Shown here: piece by piece, positions 17,349-24,633 of the stretch
How positions within the stretch are numbered: position 1 is the stretch's first letter
How the letters are laid out: the number at the start of each line of letters is the position of its first letter
Source of the DNA: Microbacteriaceae bacterium UBA6152
Lineage (GTDB): Bacteria > Actinomycetota > Actinomycetes > Actinomycetales > Microbacteriaceae
Assembly: GCA_002423075.1 (NCBI GenBank)
Contig: DIUS01000099.1
Span: 123 to 24,755, forward strand
Direction: 5' to 3'
Length of the DNA: 24,633 nt
Made by a program: the position numbers and the translations under genes
Notes under the pieces: generated by a model
The model's database searches: none
The model's input: only the letters and a program-made list of their open reading frames with translations
Told to the model about the DNA's origin: nothing

Positions 17349-20300
17349 ATGGCTGACGCAAGCAGCGCCCTGTCAAACCCCGTGCTGAACGGCCCGTACG
17401 AAGAACCAAACCGTCACTTCGAGCTGAAGGAACACGGCCCCACCGGCGTCATCCTCGAGCACCGCCGCCCAAGCGAGTTCTTCATCCCGGTCCCGAAGCA
17501 GCGGAAGGGGCGCGTCAAGGCCGCCGAGCAGCAGACTCTCGCATTCGAGACCCTCACCGACGAGCGGGTCGAACGAAACGACAAGATCGACCAGCTGCGC
17601 GACGCCCTGCGCGACTGGCGCCGCCAGAACTACCCGGGCGTAACGGCAATCAGCCGCAAGCTTCTTCTCCACTGGTCCGACCCGACAAGAGAAGACCGCA
17701 TTCTCTTCGCCCAGCGCGAGGCAGCCGAGACGGCGATCTACCTGGCCGAGGTCGTCGGCCGCGACAAGTACGACCGCAGTGGTCTGGCCGGCAACGATTG
17801 GCGCGAGACCCTCAAGCAGGCCAACGCCGAGCACAACGCCAACCTGCCGCGCGTCGCACTCAAGATGGCCACCGGCTCCGGCAAAACCATCGTCATGGCG
17901 ATGCTCATCACCTGGCACACGCTCAACAAGGTGCACGCCCCGCAAGACGCCCGTTTCACGAAGCGCTTCCTGATCGTCACACCGGGCATCACCATCAAAG
18001 ACCGCCTCAAGGTGCTGCAGCCTACTGAGCCGCGCGATTTCAACTACTACGACCTGCGCGGAGTCATCCCCGCCGATCTCCGTCTCCAGCTCAACCAGGC
18101 TGAAGTGCACATCATCAACTACCACCAGTTCCAGGCCCGCACGACGGCGGCCGGCAAGGGCATCTCGGCGAACACCCGCAAGCTCTTGCTGCAGGGCAAG
18201 CCTGACCAGGGCGCCTTCACCGAGACTCCGCAAATGGTCGTCACGCGGGTGCTCGACAAGCTCGGCCGCGACAAGGGCGAGATCGTCGTCTTCAACGATG
18301 AAGCGCACCACTGCTACCAGCCGAATGATCTCGACGAGAAGATCGACCCCGACATGAAAGAGGCGAATGAGGATGCCCGGGTCTGGTTCAAGGGCCTCGT
18401 CGACATTCGCCGCTTCGGCAACAAGAGCAAAGACGGCATCAAGACCATCTACGACCTCTCAGCGACTCCCTTCTACTTGAAGGGTTCGGGCTGGGGTGAG
18501 GGAACGATCTTCCCGTGGGTTGTCAGTGACTTCGGCCTGATGGACGCCATCGAATCGGGCATCGTCAAGGTGCCTCGCCTTCCGGTCGACGACAACGCTC
18601 AGGGTGACATGGTCACCTACCTGCACCTCTACGACCAGGTGAAGGAAGACCCTGCGTGGCCGCGCAAGGTGTCGCTTGCCGCCATGCCGGCACCGGGCAG
18701 CTGGGAACCTCCGACCGCCCTCGAGGCAGCTCTTCTCTCGCTCTACAAGAGCTATGAAACCGCATGGGACGACTGGGAGACGAGACTCAAGCCTCTCGAC
18801 GAGCCTCCGCCCGTCATGATCGTCGTGACCCCGAACACCCTGGTCTCGAAGCTCGTCTACGACTGGATCGCCGGTTACGAGCTGGAGCACGAGGGCGAGA
18901 CCCGGCACATCCCGGGCAAGCTCCCTCTCTTCTCGAACGTTGTAAACGATCAGCCGGTCTCGATTCCGCGCACTATCGTCGTCGACTCGAAGCAACTCGA
19001 GTCGGGCGAGGGTATGAAAGACGACTTCAAGAAGGCCGCAGCCGACGAGATCGAGGCGTTCAAGCAGGCTTACCGCAAGTCGAATCCTGGTGCCGACATC
19101 TCGAAGCTTGACGACACCGACCTGCTGCGGGAGGTCATGAACACGGTCGGCAAGAAGGGCAAGCTCGGCGCCGACATACGCTGCGTTGTCTCGGTAGCGA
19201 TGCTCACAGAAGGATGGGACGCGAACACAGTGACCCACATTCTCGGCGTCCGCGCATTCGGTTCGCAGCTCCTCTGCGAGCAGGTCGTTGGCCGAGGGCT
19301 CCGTCGTCGCAGCTACGCCACAGATCCCGACACCGGCAGGTTCCCCGCTGAGTACGCGAACGTCTATGGCATCCCGTTCTCGTTCATCCCGTCTGACAAA
19401 CCGACCGATCCGCCCAAGCCGACTGACCCGCCAGTCCGCGTCAAGGCGCTTGACGACCGAGCCCACCTCGCGATCGACTTCCCGGTCGTCACCGGCTACC
19501 GAGTCGAACTGCCTGACCTCCCGCTCACCTTCGACATCAACGACGCAGAAGGCATCACGATCAACGGCAAGACGGTCCCGAGCTGGGTCGAGACCGAGGG
19601 CATCGTCGGCCAGAGCGAACGCATCGAAGGAATCAAGGAGGCCCGCGAGCAGGAGGTCGCATTCGGCATCGCGAAGCGCACACTGCGATTCCTATTCCCT
19701 GATCCCGAAGACCGCCGACCGTGGCTGTACCCCCAGCTCGTCGACTTCGCGAAGCTCTGGATGCGCGAGAAGGTCCACGTCGAGTCGGGCTACACCCTCG
19801 GTTTCCTCAAGCTTGCCGAGCCACAGCAGACGGCGGCCGAGGCGATCGGCCACGCCATCACCCGCCTGGACGACGAGCAACGCCAGCCACTGATGCGCCC
19901 CATCCTCGCGTTCGGCGAGATGACCCGCAGCACTGCGGGCGTCTTCTTCGACACCCGCAAGAAGGTTTTCGAAACGACGCACTCACACGTGTCGCACGTC
20001 ACCCTCGACGGCAAAGACGGCAACACGTGGGAGAAGCGCATTGCGCAGGTCTGCGAGACCCTCGTCGCCAACAGTCAGCTCACGAGCTACGTCAAGAACG
20101 ACCACCTCGGCTTCACGATTCCCTACGTGCACCAGGGGCGCAGCCACGAGTACTGGCCCGACTTCCTCCTGCGCCTTGCGCCGGTTGAGGGTGAAGACTT
20201 CAGCCGCACGCTGATCGTCGAGGTCTCCGGCGGCCAGAAAAGCCCCGGCCCGACGAAGGCGAAGGCAGACACCGCACGCAACATGTGGTGCACCGCCGTG

Positions 20301-20465
20301 AACAACCACGGCGCGTTCGGGCGCTGGGGCTACATCGAGCTCGGTGCCTCACACATGGATGACGCCGAGCACGTACTGCGCGAAGCGATCAGCCAGCACC
20401 GCGCCAACGCGCCGATCATCGGCGACCCCGAGTACTTGTCTCGTGTCATCTTCGAAGGAGCCTGA
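17349..20465 (+). CDS. Type III-like restriction subunit (helicase-nuclease, BPTD_3080 type)
   Basis: A 1038-aa restriction subunit expected to translocate on or scan DNA with ATP and cut unmodified DNA together with the methyltransferase encoded next. Seen: Walker A ATGSGKT with Lys179, DEAH at 317-320, SATPFY as motif III, TEGWDANTVTHILGVRAFGS and then QVVGRGLRRRSY as motifs V and VI. A C-terminal PD-(D/E)xK nuclease has Asp938 (WPDFLL) and Glu958 (IVEVSGG), followed by a WCTAVNN helix. At the position of the usual nuclease lysine there is Ser960, with Lys964 close by. The overall layout matches the family annotated BPTD_3080. The stop overlaps the methyltransferase ATG by one base (TGATG). 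Codon use is GC-rich throughout. Confidence 0.9.
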   Translation: MADASSALSNPVLNGPYEEPNRHFELKEHGPTGVILEHRRPSEFFIPVPKQRKGRVKAAEQQTLAFETLTDERVERNDKIDQLRDALRDWRRQNYPGVTAISRKLLLHWSDPTREDRILFAQREAAETAIYLAEVVGRDKYDRSGLAGNDWRETLKQANAEHNANLPRVALKMATGSGKTIVMAMLITWHTLNKVHAPQDARFTKRFLIVTPGITIKDRLKVLQPTEPRDFNYYDLRGVIPADLRLQLNQAEVHIINYHQFQARTTAAGKGISANTRKLLLQGKPDQGAFTETPQMVVTRVLDKLGRDKGEIVVFNDEAHHCYQPNDLDEKIDPDMKEANEDARVWFKGLVDIRRFGNKSKDGIKTIYDLSATPFYLKGSGWGEGTIFPWVVSDFGLMDAIESGIVKVPRLPVDDNAQGDMVTYLHLYDQVKEDPAWPRKVSLAAMPAPGSWEPPTALEAALLSLYKSYETAWDDWETRLKPLDEPPPVMIVVTPNTLVSKLVYDWIAGYELEHEGETRHIPGKLPLFSNVVNDQPVSIPRTIVVDSKQLESGEGMKDDFKKAAADEIEAFKQAYRKSNPGADISKLDDTDLLREVMNTVGKKGKLGADIRCVVSVAMLTEGWDANTVTHILGVRAFGSQLLCEQVVGRGLRRRSYATDPDTGRFPAEYANVYGIPFSFIPSDKPTDPPKPTDPPVRVKALDDRAHLAIDFPVVTGYRVELPDLPLTFDINDAEGITINGKTVPSWVETEGIVGQSERIEGIKEAREQEVAFGIAKRTLRFLFPDPEDRRPWLYPQLVDFAKLWMREKVHVESGYTLGFLKLAEPQQTAAEAIGHAITRLDDEQRQPLMRPILAFGEMTRSTAGVFFDTRKKVFETTHSHVSHVTLDGKDGNTWEKRIAQVCETLVANSQLTSYVKNDHLGFTIPYVHQGRSHEYWPDFLLRLAPVEGEDFSRTLIVEVSGGQKSPGPTKAKADTARNMWCTAVNNHGAFGRWGYIELGASHMDDAEHVLREAISQHRANAPIIGDPEYLSRVIFEGA

Positions 20466-23089
20466 TGCCTCGCCCCACCAAGCCCAAAGGCCCGACCGAA
20501 GTCACGGCGTACGACCACGACGACACCCGCCGCAACATTCCGACGGCGGATGCCGCAGCCACGTTCTACGACGAAGCTGGCGACACGCTCCCTCCGCTGC
20601 GCTACCCGCGCAACCCCGATCTCGACCCGCAATTAGTGTGGAAGGGCAAAGACGCGCAAGACGGCGAAGACTTGGTGGTGGATGCTCCGCCCATCTACAT
20701 CCAAGAGAAAGTCGTCCCGCGCGCGCTGATCGAGAACCTCCGCAAGCAGTCGAAGGCTCAGGCCAATGATGAGCTCCCGAGCCTTTTCGACTTCGACGAC
20801 TTCGACACGCTCGACGAACTCTCCGCAGTGGAGTTCTACCAACACGACGAGTCGTGGAAGAACCGCATGATCCTTGGCGACTCACTCCAGGTGATGGGTT
20901 CTCTCGCCGAGCGCGAGGCGCTGCGTGGCAAGGTGCAGATGATCTACATTGACCCGCCGTACGGGATCAAGTTCGGCTCCAACTGGCAGGCTCGTGCGTC
21001 GAGTCGAGATGTGAAGGACGGAAAGCTGGATGATGCCGCCCGAGAAGCCGAGCAAATCAAGGCGTTTCGCGACACCTGGGAACTCGGTATTCACTCGTAC
21101 CTCGCGTACCTTCGTGACCGCATAGTTGCGGCGAGGGACTTGCTTACGGAGTCTGGAAGTCTTTTCGTGCAAATCGGGGATGAGAACGTGCATCTCGTTC
21201 GTAGTCTGCTTGACGAGGTGTTCAAGCCAGAGAACTTCGTGAGTCAGATCAAGTTCGTGAGCACTAGCGGTTTTGCCCAAGCGGCGGCACTTGGTCGTTC
21301 GGGGGACTACGTGCTCTGGTATGCCAAGGACTTGGAGCAACTGAAGTCTCGCCCTTTGTATCGACGAGCTAGCGAGCGTCAAGGTTACGGATGGATTCAG
21401 TTTGCAGATGGGACTTTCAGGGGGCTTACCGCCGCCGAGAAGTCAGACCCTAATTTCGACTTGCCTGAAGGTTCGCGTCTATACAAGCCCGACAACATCC
21501 AATCCCAGGGCGCAGCGGCAGTCGCCCAGCCGTTCACCTTTGGCGGCAAGACGTACATGCCAGGAACGAGCTCGCATTGGAAGGCGAATTACCCCGACGG
21601 TATGAATCGCCTCGCGTGGGCGAAGCGCATCCACGTTGCAAAGAACAGCATTCAATACGTTCGATACGTGGACGACTTCGGCTACCAGCCTTATAACAAC
21701 ACATGGACCGATACTGCGACAGGCAATTTCACTGACGACAAGGTGTACGTGGTCCAGACGGGCTCCAAGGTTGTCGAGCGGTGCGTGCTACTTTCGACCG
21801 ACCCAGGCGACTTGATTCTCGATCCCACCTGCGGGTCCGGAACGACTGCCTTCGTGGCTGAGCAGTGGGGCCGACGTTGGATCACGATCGACACATCGAG
21901 AGTGGCGATGGCCCTGGCGCGCAAGCGAATAATGAGCGCGAAGTACCCCTTCTTCGTCCTTTCTGATAGCGACGAGGGGAGGAAGGCCGAGGGTCAAACG
22001 CCTGCTACTACGGGCGGCGACCTTCGCTACGGCTTCGTATTCGAGAAGATCCGGCGCATCACTCTCGGGGCAATTGCGAACAACCCTGACATTCGCGAGG
22101 GCATGGCACGGCATGAGATCGATGAAGCCGTCGATCGTCATTCGGACTTCGAACTGCTTTACGACAAGCCTCTTGAAGACGCATCGAGGGTGAGAGTCGC
22201 CGGTCCATTCACCGTTGAGTCCTTGTCACCGCACCGGAGCGTGTCGTTCGAAGAGGCCGCAGATACGAAGCCCGATGGAGTTGATAGCGAAGTCACTAGC
22301 TTCGAGCAGTCGATCCTCGACAACCTCAGGACAGCTGGGGTTCAGAACGGTCGCAAAGATCAAAGGCTCGAATTCGAATCAATCGAGTTGCATGCCGGTG
22401 CTTACATTCAGGCAGTTGGAACCCAGCACGGATCTGGTGCCCGCATTGCCATAGCCGTAGGCCCGCAGTACGGAACTGTGTCAGCTGGGTTCATAAAGCA
22501 GGCAGCCCGTGAGGCGATAGAGGGCGACTTGCCCATGATCGCTGTACTGGGTTTCGCGTTCGACCCCAATCTCGGCGTGGAGGCAGATGACGACGGGTTC
22601 GCGGTCGTCGCAGGTGTTCGAGACCTTGGCAAGGTCAAGGTGCTGGTTGTGAGAATGAACGTTGATCTCCTGATGGGGCAGGATCTGAAAAAGACCAAGT
22701 CCGCCAACTTGTTTACCGTTTTCGGCGAGCCTGACCTTGTGCTTCGACAAGTTGGTGATCAGTGGGTGGTCGAGGTGCGGGGCGTCGACGTATACGACCC
22801 TACGTCGGGCGACGTGCGCTCCAATTCCACGGCTGAGATTGCTCTTTGGATGGTTGACACTGACTACGACGGCGAGTCGTTCTTCGTGCGGCACGCTTAC
22901 TTCCTCGGTGACAAAGATCCCTTCAACTCGCTGAAGACTGCCCTGAAGGGAGACATCGACCCGGACGCATGGTCCACTCTCTATCGAGCTGAATCAGTCC
23001 CATTCGACACTCCGTCGACCGGCAAGATCGCCGTCAAGGTCATCAACGACTATGGCGATGAGGTCATGAAGGTCCTAGAGGTCGGGTAG
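20465..23089 (+). CDS. Type III-like site-specific DNA methyltransferase (specificity and modification subunit)
   Basis: An 874-aa DNA methyltransferase that should protect host sites and give the complex its specificity. Motif IV DPPY (163-166) comes before motif I DPTCGSGTT (453-461), the beta-group order of type III Mod enzymes, which usually make N6-methyladenine. The stretch between them (about 170-445) is the expected target-recognition region. A long C-terminal part from about 500 to 874 carries VRVAGPFTVESLSPHRS and a final KIAVKVINDYGDEVMKVL, as in partners of BPTD_3080-type subunits. The ATG has AAGGAG 6 bases before it. Codon use drops from 25/30 to 16/30 G or C at third positions between the first 30 codons and 30 codons from 21122, a mosaic sign. 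Confidence 0.92.
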   Translation: MPRPTKPKGPTEVTAYDHDDTRRNIPTADAAATFYDEAGDTLPPLRYPRNPDLDPQLVWKGKDAQDGEDLVVDAPPIYIQEKVVPRALIENLRKQSKAQANDELPSLFDFDDFDTLDELSAVEFYQHDESWKNRMILGDSLQVMGSLAEREALRGKVQMIYIDPPYGIKFGSNWQARASSRDVKDGKLDDAAREAEQIKAFRDTWELGIHSYLAYLRDRIVAARDLLTESGSLFVQIGDENVHLVRSLLDEVFKPENFVSQIKFVSTSGFAQAAALGRSGDYVLWYAKDLEQLKSRPLYRRASERQGYGWIQFADGTFRGLTAAEKSDPNFDLPEGSRLYKPDNIQSQGAAAVAQPFTFGGKTYMPGTSSHWKANYPDGMNRLAWAKRIHVAKNSIQYVRYVDDFGYQPYNNTWTDTATGNFTDDKVYVVQTGSKVVERCVLLSTDPGDLILDPTCGSGTTAFVAEQWGRRWITIDTSRVAMALARKRIMSAKYPFFVLSDSDEGRKAEGQTPATTGGDLRYGFVFEKIRRITLGAIANNPDIREGMARHEIDEAVDRHSDFELLYDKPLEDASRVRVAGPFTVESLSPHRSVSFEEAADTKPDGVDSEVTSFEQSILDNLRTAGVQNGRKDQRLEFESIELHAGAYIQAVGTQHGSGARIAIAVGPQYGTVSAGFIKQAAREAIEGDLPMIAVLGFAFDPNLGVEADDDGFAVVAGVRDLGKVKVLVVRMNVDLLMGQDLKKTKSANLFTVFGEPDLVLRQVGDQWVVEVRGVDVYDPTSGDVRSNSTAEIALWMVDTDYDGESFFVRHAYFLGDKDPFNSLKTALKGDIDPDAWSTLYRAESVPFDTPSTGKIAVKVINDYGDEVMKVLEVG

Positions 23090-23094
23090 CTCAC

Positions 23095-23847
23095 GTGCCT
23101 CGGACTCCCGACCTGAATCGAGTCGTCAATGGTTTCCAGGACTCAATAGACCGCATTTTGGCTACCTGGCGCGACCAGGAGACGCATCGGGGCGTGCTGG
23201 GGGTCTCGACTGTCCAGGCTGCTTCATCGGCTGCGCTAACGAGCATCGCCACGAGTTGGGAGCAGTTCCGGTCGGATTGGCACAAGAAAGCCATCGCTCG
23301 CGATGCGACGCAGTTCCGAATCGAGCTAGTGCGAAGGGCCAAAGTGTCGATGGAAGTGTCAGAGCCCGGCAGAGATCTCGTCGTGGCCTTAAGAGACCTT
23401 GGCTTGGATCTGGATATCAATCTTGAGAAGTATCCATCTGTGGCGACGATCAACAGGTTGCGGGACGCGAAGGACCAGAACGTTTCTTTTCGCAGCAGGG
23501 AGGAGTCTGATCGGGCATCCACAAGGGACTTGGCTCCGACGCTCGCTGCAAGAGCGATGTCTCTCACTTTTGCAGACTGGCAGGTGCTTCAGGTGATGAT
23601 TGCTACCCGCAACGCGATTGCTCACGGGTCTCCACGATCGATGACTGCACTTCGTTCCGTGCTCGCTGTCACTGCTCGATCAGGTCCGGCAGACTTACGC
23701 GGACTGGGTCGCGTGAGTCGACGTGTGTCTCCCTCTGGCATTGGTGCGTACCTGTGCGCGTCGATCCCATGGGACGGCGGGCGAAGCACACGAGTTCTGG
23801 CAATCGGGGGCTATGTGCGCGACCTTGGCGACAAGTTCAGGGTGTAG
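23095..23847 (+). CDS. HEPN-domain protein in the restriction-modification operon
   Basis: A 250-aa soluble, mostly helical protein. The decisive motif is RNAIAH (Arg172-His177) inside QVMIATRNAIAHGSPR, the R-N-x3-H signature of HEPN domains, many of which are RNases that act in toxin-antitoxin and anti-phage systems. The rest (residues 1-165) shows helices such as DSIDRILATWRDQE and SSAALTSIATSWEQF, as in RiboL-PSP/MAE-type HEPN proteins. It starts at a GTG five bases after the methyltransferase stop, so it is co-transcribed. Third-position GC (20 of the first 30 codons) resembles the later part of the methyltransferase rather than the restriction subunit. RNase activity is inferred from the motif. 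Confidence 0.8.
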   Translation: MPRTPDLNRVVNGFQDSIDRILATWRDQETHRGVLGVSTVQAASSAALTSIATSWEQFRSDWHKKAIARDATQFRIELVRRAKVSMEVSEPGRDLVVALRDLGLDLDINLEKYPSVATINRLRDAKDQNVSFRSREESDRASTRDLAPTLAARAMSLTFADWQVLQVMIATRNAIAHGSPRSMTALRSVLAVTARSGPADLRGLGRVSRRVSPSGIGAYLCASIPWDGGRSTRVLAIGGYVRDLGDKFRV

Positions 23848-23858
23848 TTCCAATGTGC

Positions 23859-23896
23859 TTGTACTCAGTAGACAAGGGTTCTGTTATCGTTACGTC
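23859..23896 (+). promoter_or_regulatory. Candidate promoter of the NYN gene
   Basis: Two readings fit: TTGTAC (23859-23864), 17 bases, TGTTAT (23882-23887), or TAGACA (23869-23874), 16 bases, TACGTC (23891-23896). Either would start transcription just before the terminator-like hairpin. Confidence 0.35.
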
Positions 23897-23902
23897 ATTG
23901 CT

Positions 23903-23939
23903 CCCCGCCGTCCTCACGGATTGGCGGGGCTTTTTCTTT
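23903..23939 (+). terminator. Intrinsic terminator between the HEPN and NYN genes
   Basis: CCCCGCC (23903-23909) pairs with GGCGGGG (23923-23929); the 13-base loop holds an inner TCC/GGA pairing. The T-rich tract CTTTTTCTTT follows. It ends the restriction-modification-HEPN transcript, but it also lies inside the likely leader of the NYN gene, whose ribosome binding site GGGAGG begins at once after it. Confidence 0.8.
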
Positions 23940-23952
23940 GGGAGGCCTGCTA

Positions 23953-24564
23953 ATGGTTGATACCGTCGGCGTGTTCATCGACTACGAGAACATGCATCGA
24001 TCCGGACACAACCTTTACACCGAGTTTGGTGTACCGATCCATCAGAGCGTCTTGGACCCTTTACAAGTTGCCGAGCGACTTGTTTCGAAGAGGTCGAGGC
24101 CGAGTGCCCTCTCTGGGGTGTGGGTGTTCCGAGGCCGGCCAGTGCCTGCTTTTCAACCTCGCCCCGCTAGTGCGAACGACGTCCAGGCTGCGAACTGGAG
24201 CTCCGATTCTCGAGTTCGCGTGGTTCGACGGGATCTCAAGTACGAATCTTTCGACGACGGTTCCTTTCTCGCAAGAGAGAAGGGGATAGATGTCGCACTT
24301 GCTATCGGGTTGGTTGAGCGAGCCCTGGACCGTGACTTCGACGCGGCAATCGTGTTCACTGGCGACACCGACTTGCTGCCTGCCCTCGAGCTGGTTTTTC
24401 ACCGGCGGCTCTTGAATCTGGAAATCGCTGCCTGGACGGGCCAGAAGCCCCTCTGGTTCCCTGAGTTCTTGAGTGCAGAGCCTCCGAGGAGGCTCCCCTA
24501 CTGCCATTTCTTGAGTCGTGACGACTTTGAACGATGCAGGGACTACAGCGCAGCGTCGGGGTGA
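23953..24564 (+). CDS. NYN-domain (PIN-like) putative ribonuclease
   Basis: A 203-aa protein with a NYN domain, the PIN-like fold of metal-dependent RNases. Acidic residues are in the expected order: Asp10 in VFIDYENMH, Asp113 in KGIDVALAIGLVERAL, and Asp138/Asp140 in TGDTDLLPALELV. The middle (about 40-95) contains the usual variable region. The ATG at 23953 has GGGAGG 7 bases before it; a longer frame from 23938 would start inside the terminator tract. It is separated from the HEPN gene by 105 bases holding a promoter and a terminator-like hairpin. Codon use is like the HEPN gene (20/30). RNA target unknown; LabA/DUF88-type proteins share this layout. Confidence 0.85.
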   Translation: MVDTVGVFIDYENMHRSGHNLYTEFGVPIHQSVLDPLQVAERLVSKRSRPSALSGVWVFRGRPVPAFQPRPASANDVQAANWSSDSRVRVVRRDLKYESFDDGSFLAREKGIDVALAIGLVERALDRDFDAAIVFTGDTDLLPALELVFHRRLLNLEIAAWTGQKPLWFPEFLSAEPPRRLPYCHFLSRDDFERCRDYSAASG

Positions 24565-24633
24565 CCACAGGTGACTGAAGCATTCGGAGTCTCGGCAATG
24601 ATGTCTCACTGACGGCGCTCACTGAAATTCCTC
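24565..24633. other. Right edge of the window, nothing identified
   Basis: The last 69 bases after the NYN stop contain no open frame, hairpin with T-run, or promoter I can support. Confidence 0.5.

Noticed and set aside
17373..19466. Two minus-strand open frames (17373-18311 and 18459-19466)
   Set aside because: Both lie opposite the restriction subunit with helicase motifs; translations are typical antisense shadows.

Overview
The window reads as a chromosomal segment of a high-GC actinobacterium. GC-rich codon use, leaderless gene starts, a maltokinase of the trehalose/GlgE glucan pathway, a Pr6Pr-type membrane protein and an actinobacterial-style oligopeptidase B fit Microbacteriaceae best. 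That placement is inference: no rRNA or other taxonomic marker is present. No tRNA, rRNA, CRISPR array, transposase or integrase was found.

Left part (1-9160), mostly housekeeping. A Snf2-type helicase on the + strand (possibly cut at its N-terminus by the window edge) converges on a minus-strand run: mak (maltokinase), pabC (aminodeoxychorismate lyase) translationally coupled to a small zinc-ribbon protein, a Pr6Pr membrane protein, and ptrB (oligopeptidase B). On the + strand follow a 78-aa single-span membrane protein and a J-domain protein with a decayed NERD-like C-terminal domain.

Middle part (9160-17230), accessory genes. There is a Phd/YefM-VapC toxin-antitoxin pair, a 306-base gene-free stretch with possible gene debris, a DarT-like ADP-ribosyltransferase without a DarG, and a 297-aa unknown protein that may resemble the C-terminal half of DGQHR/DndB proteins. 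Next are a NERD nuclease-SF1 helicase fusion, a ribbon-helix-helix protein followed by an unknown 250-aa protein (a candidate new toxin-antitoxin pair with a three-block dyad operator), a minus-strand pair of GIY-YIG nuclease plus an unknown 173-aa protein, and a DUF6804-like membrane protein.

Right part (17230-24633), defence cassette. A type III-like restriction subunit and its DNA methyltransferase overlap by one base. Five bases later comes a HEPN-domain protein, and beyond a promoter/terminator-like leader comes a NYN-domain protein. I read this as restriction-modification with RNase-type back-up genes. Codon use changes inside the methyltransferase, just after its DPPY motif, suggesting that the specificity half and the genes after it have a different history from the restriction subunit.

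A recurring regulatory feature is a TANNNT -10 hexamer placed 6-9 bases before the start codon, seen at six genes (mak, Pr6Pr, ptrB, J-domain, NERD-helicase, DUF6804), which implies leaderless mRNAs. Several start choices below rest on this. All functions are judged by eye from the translated sequence without database searches.
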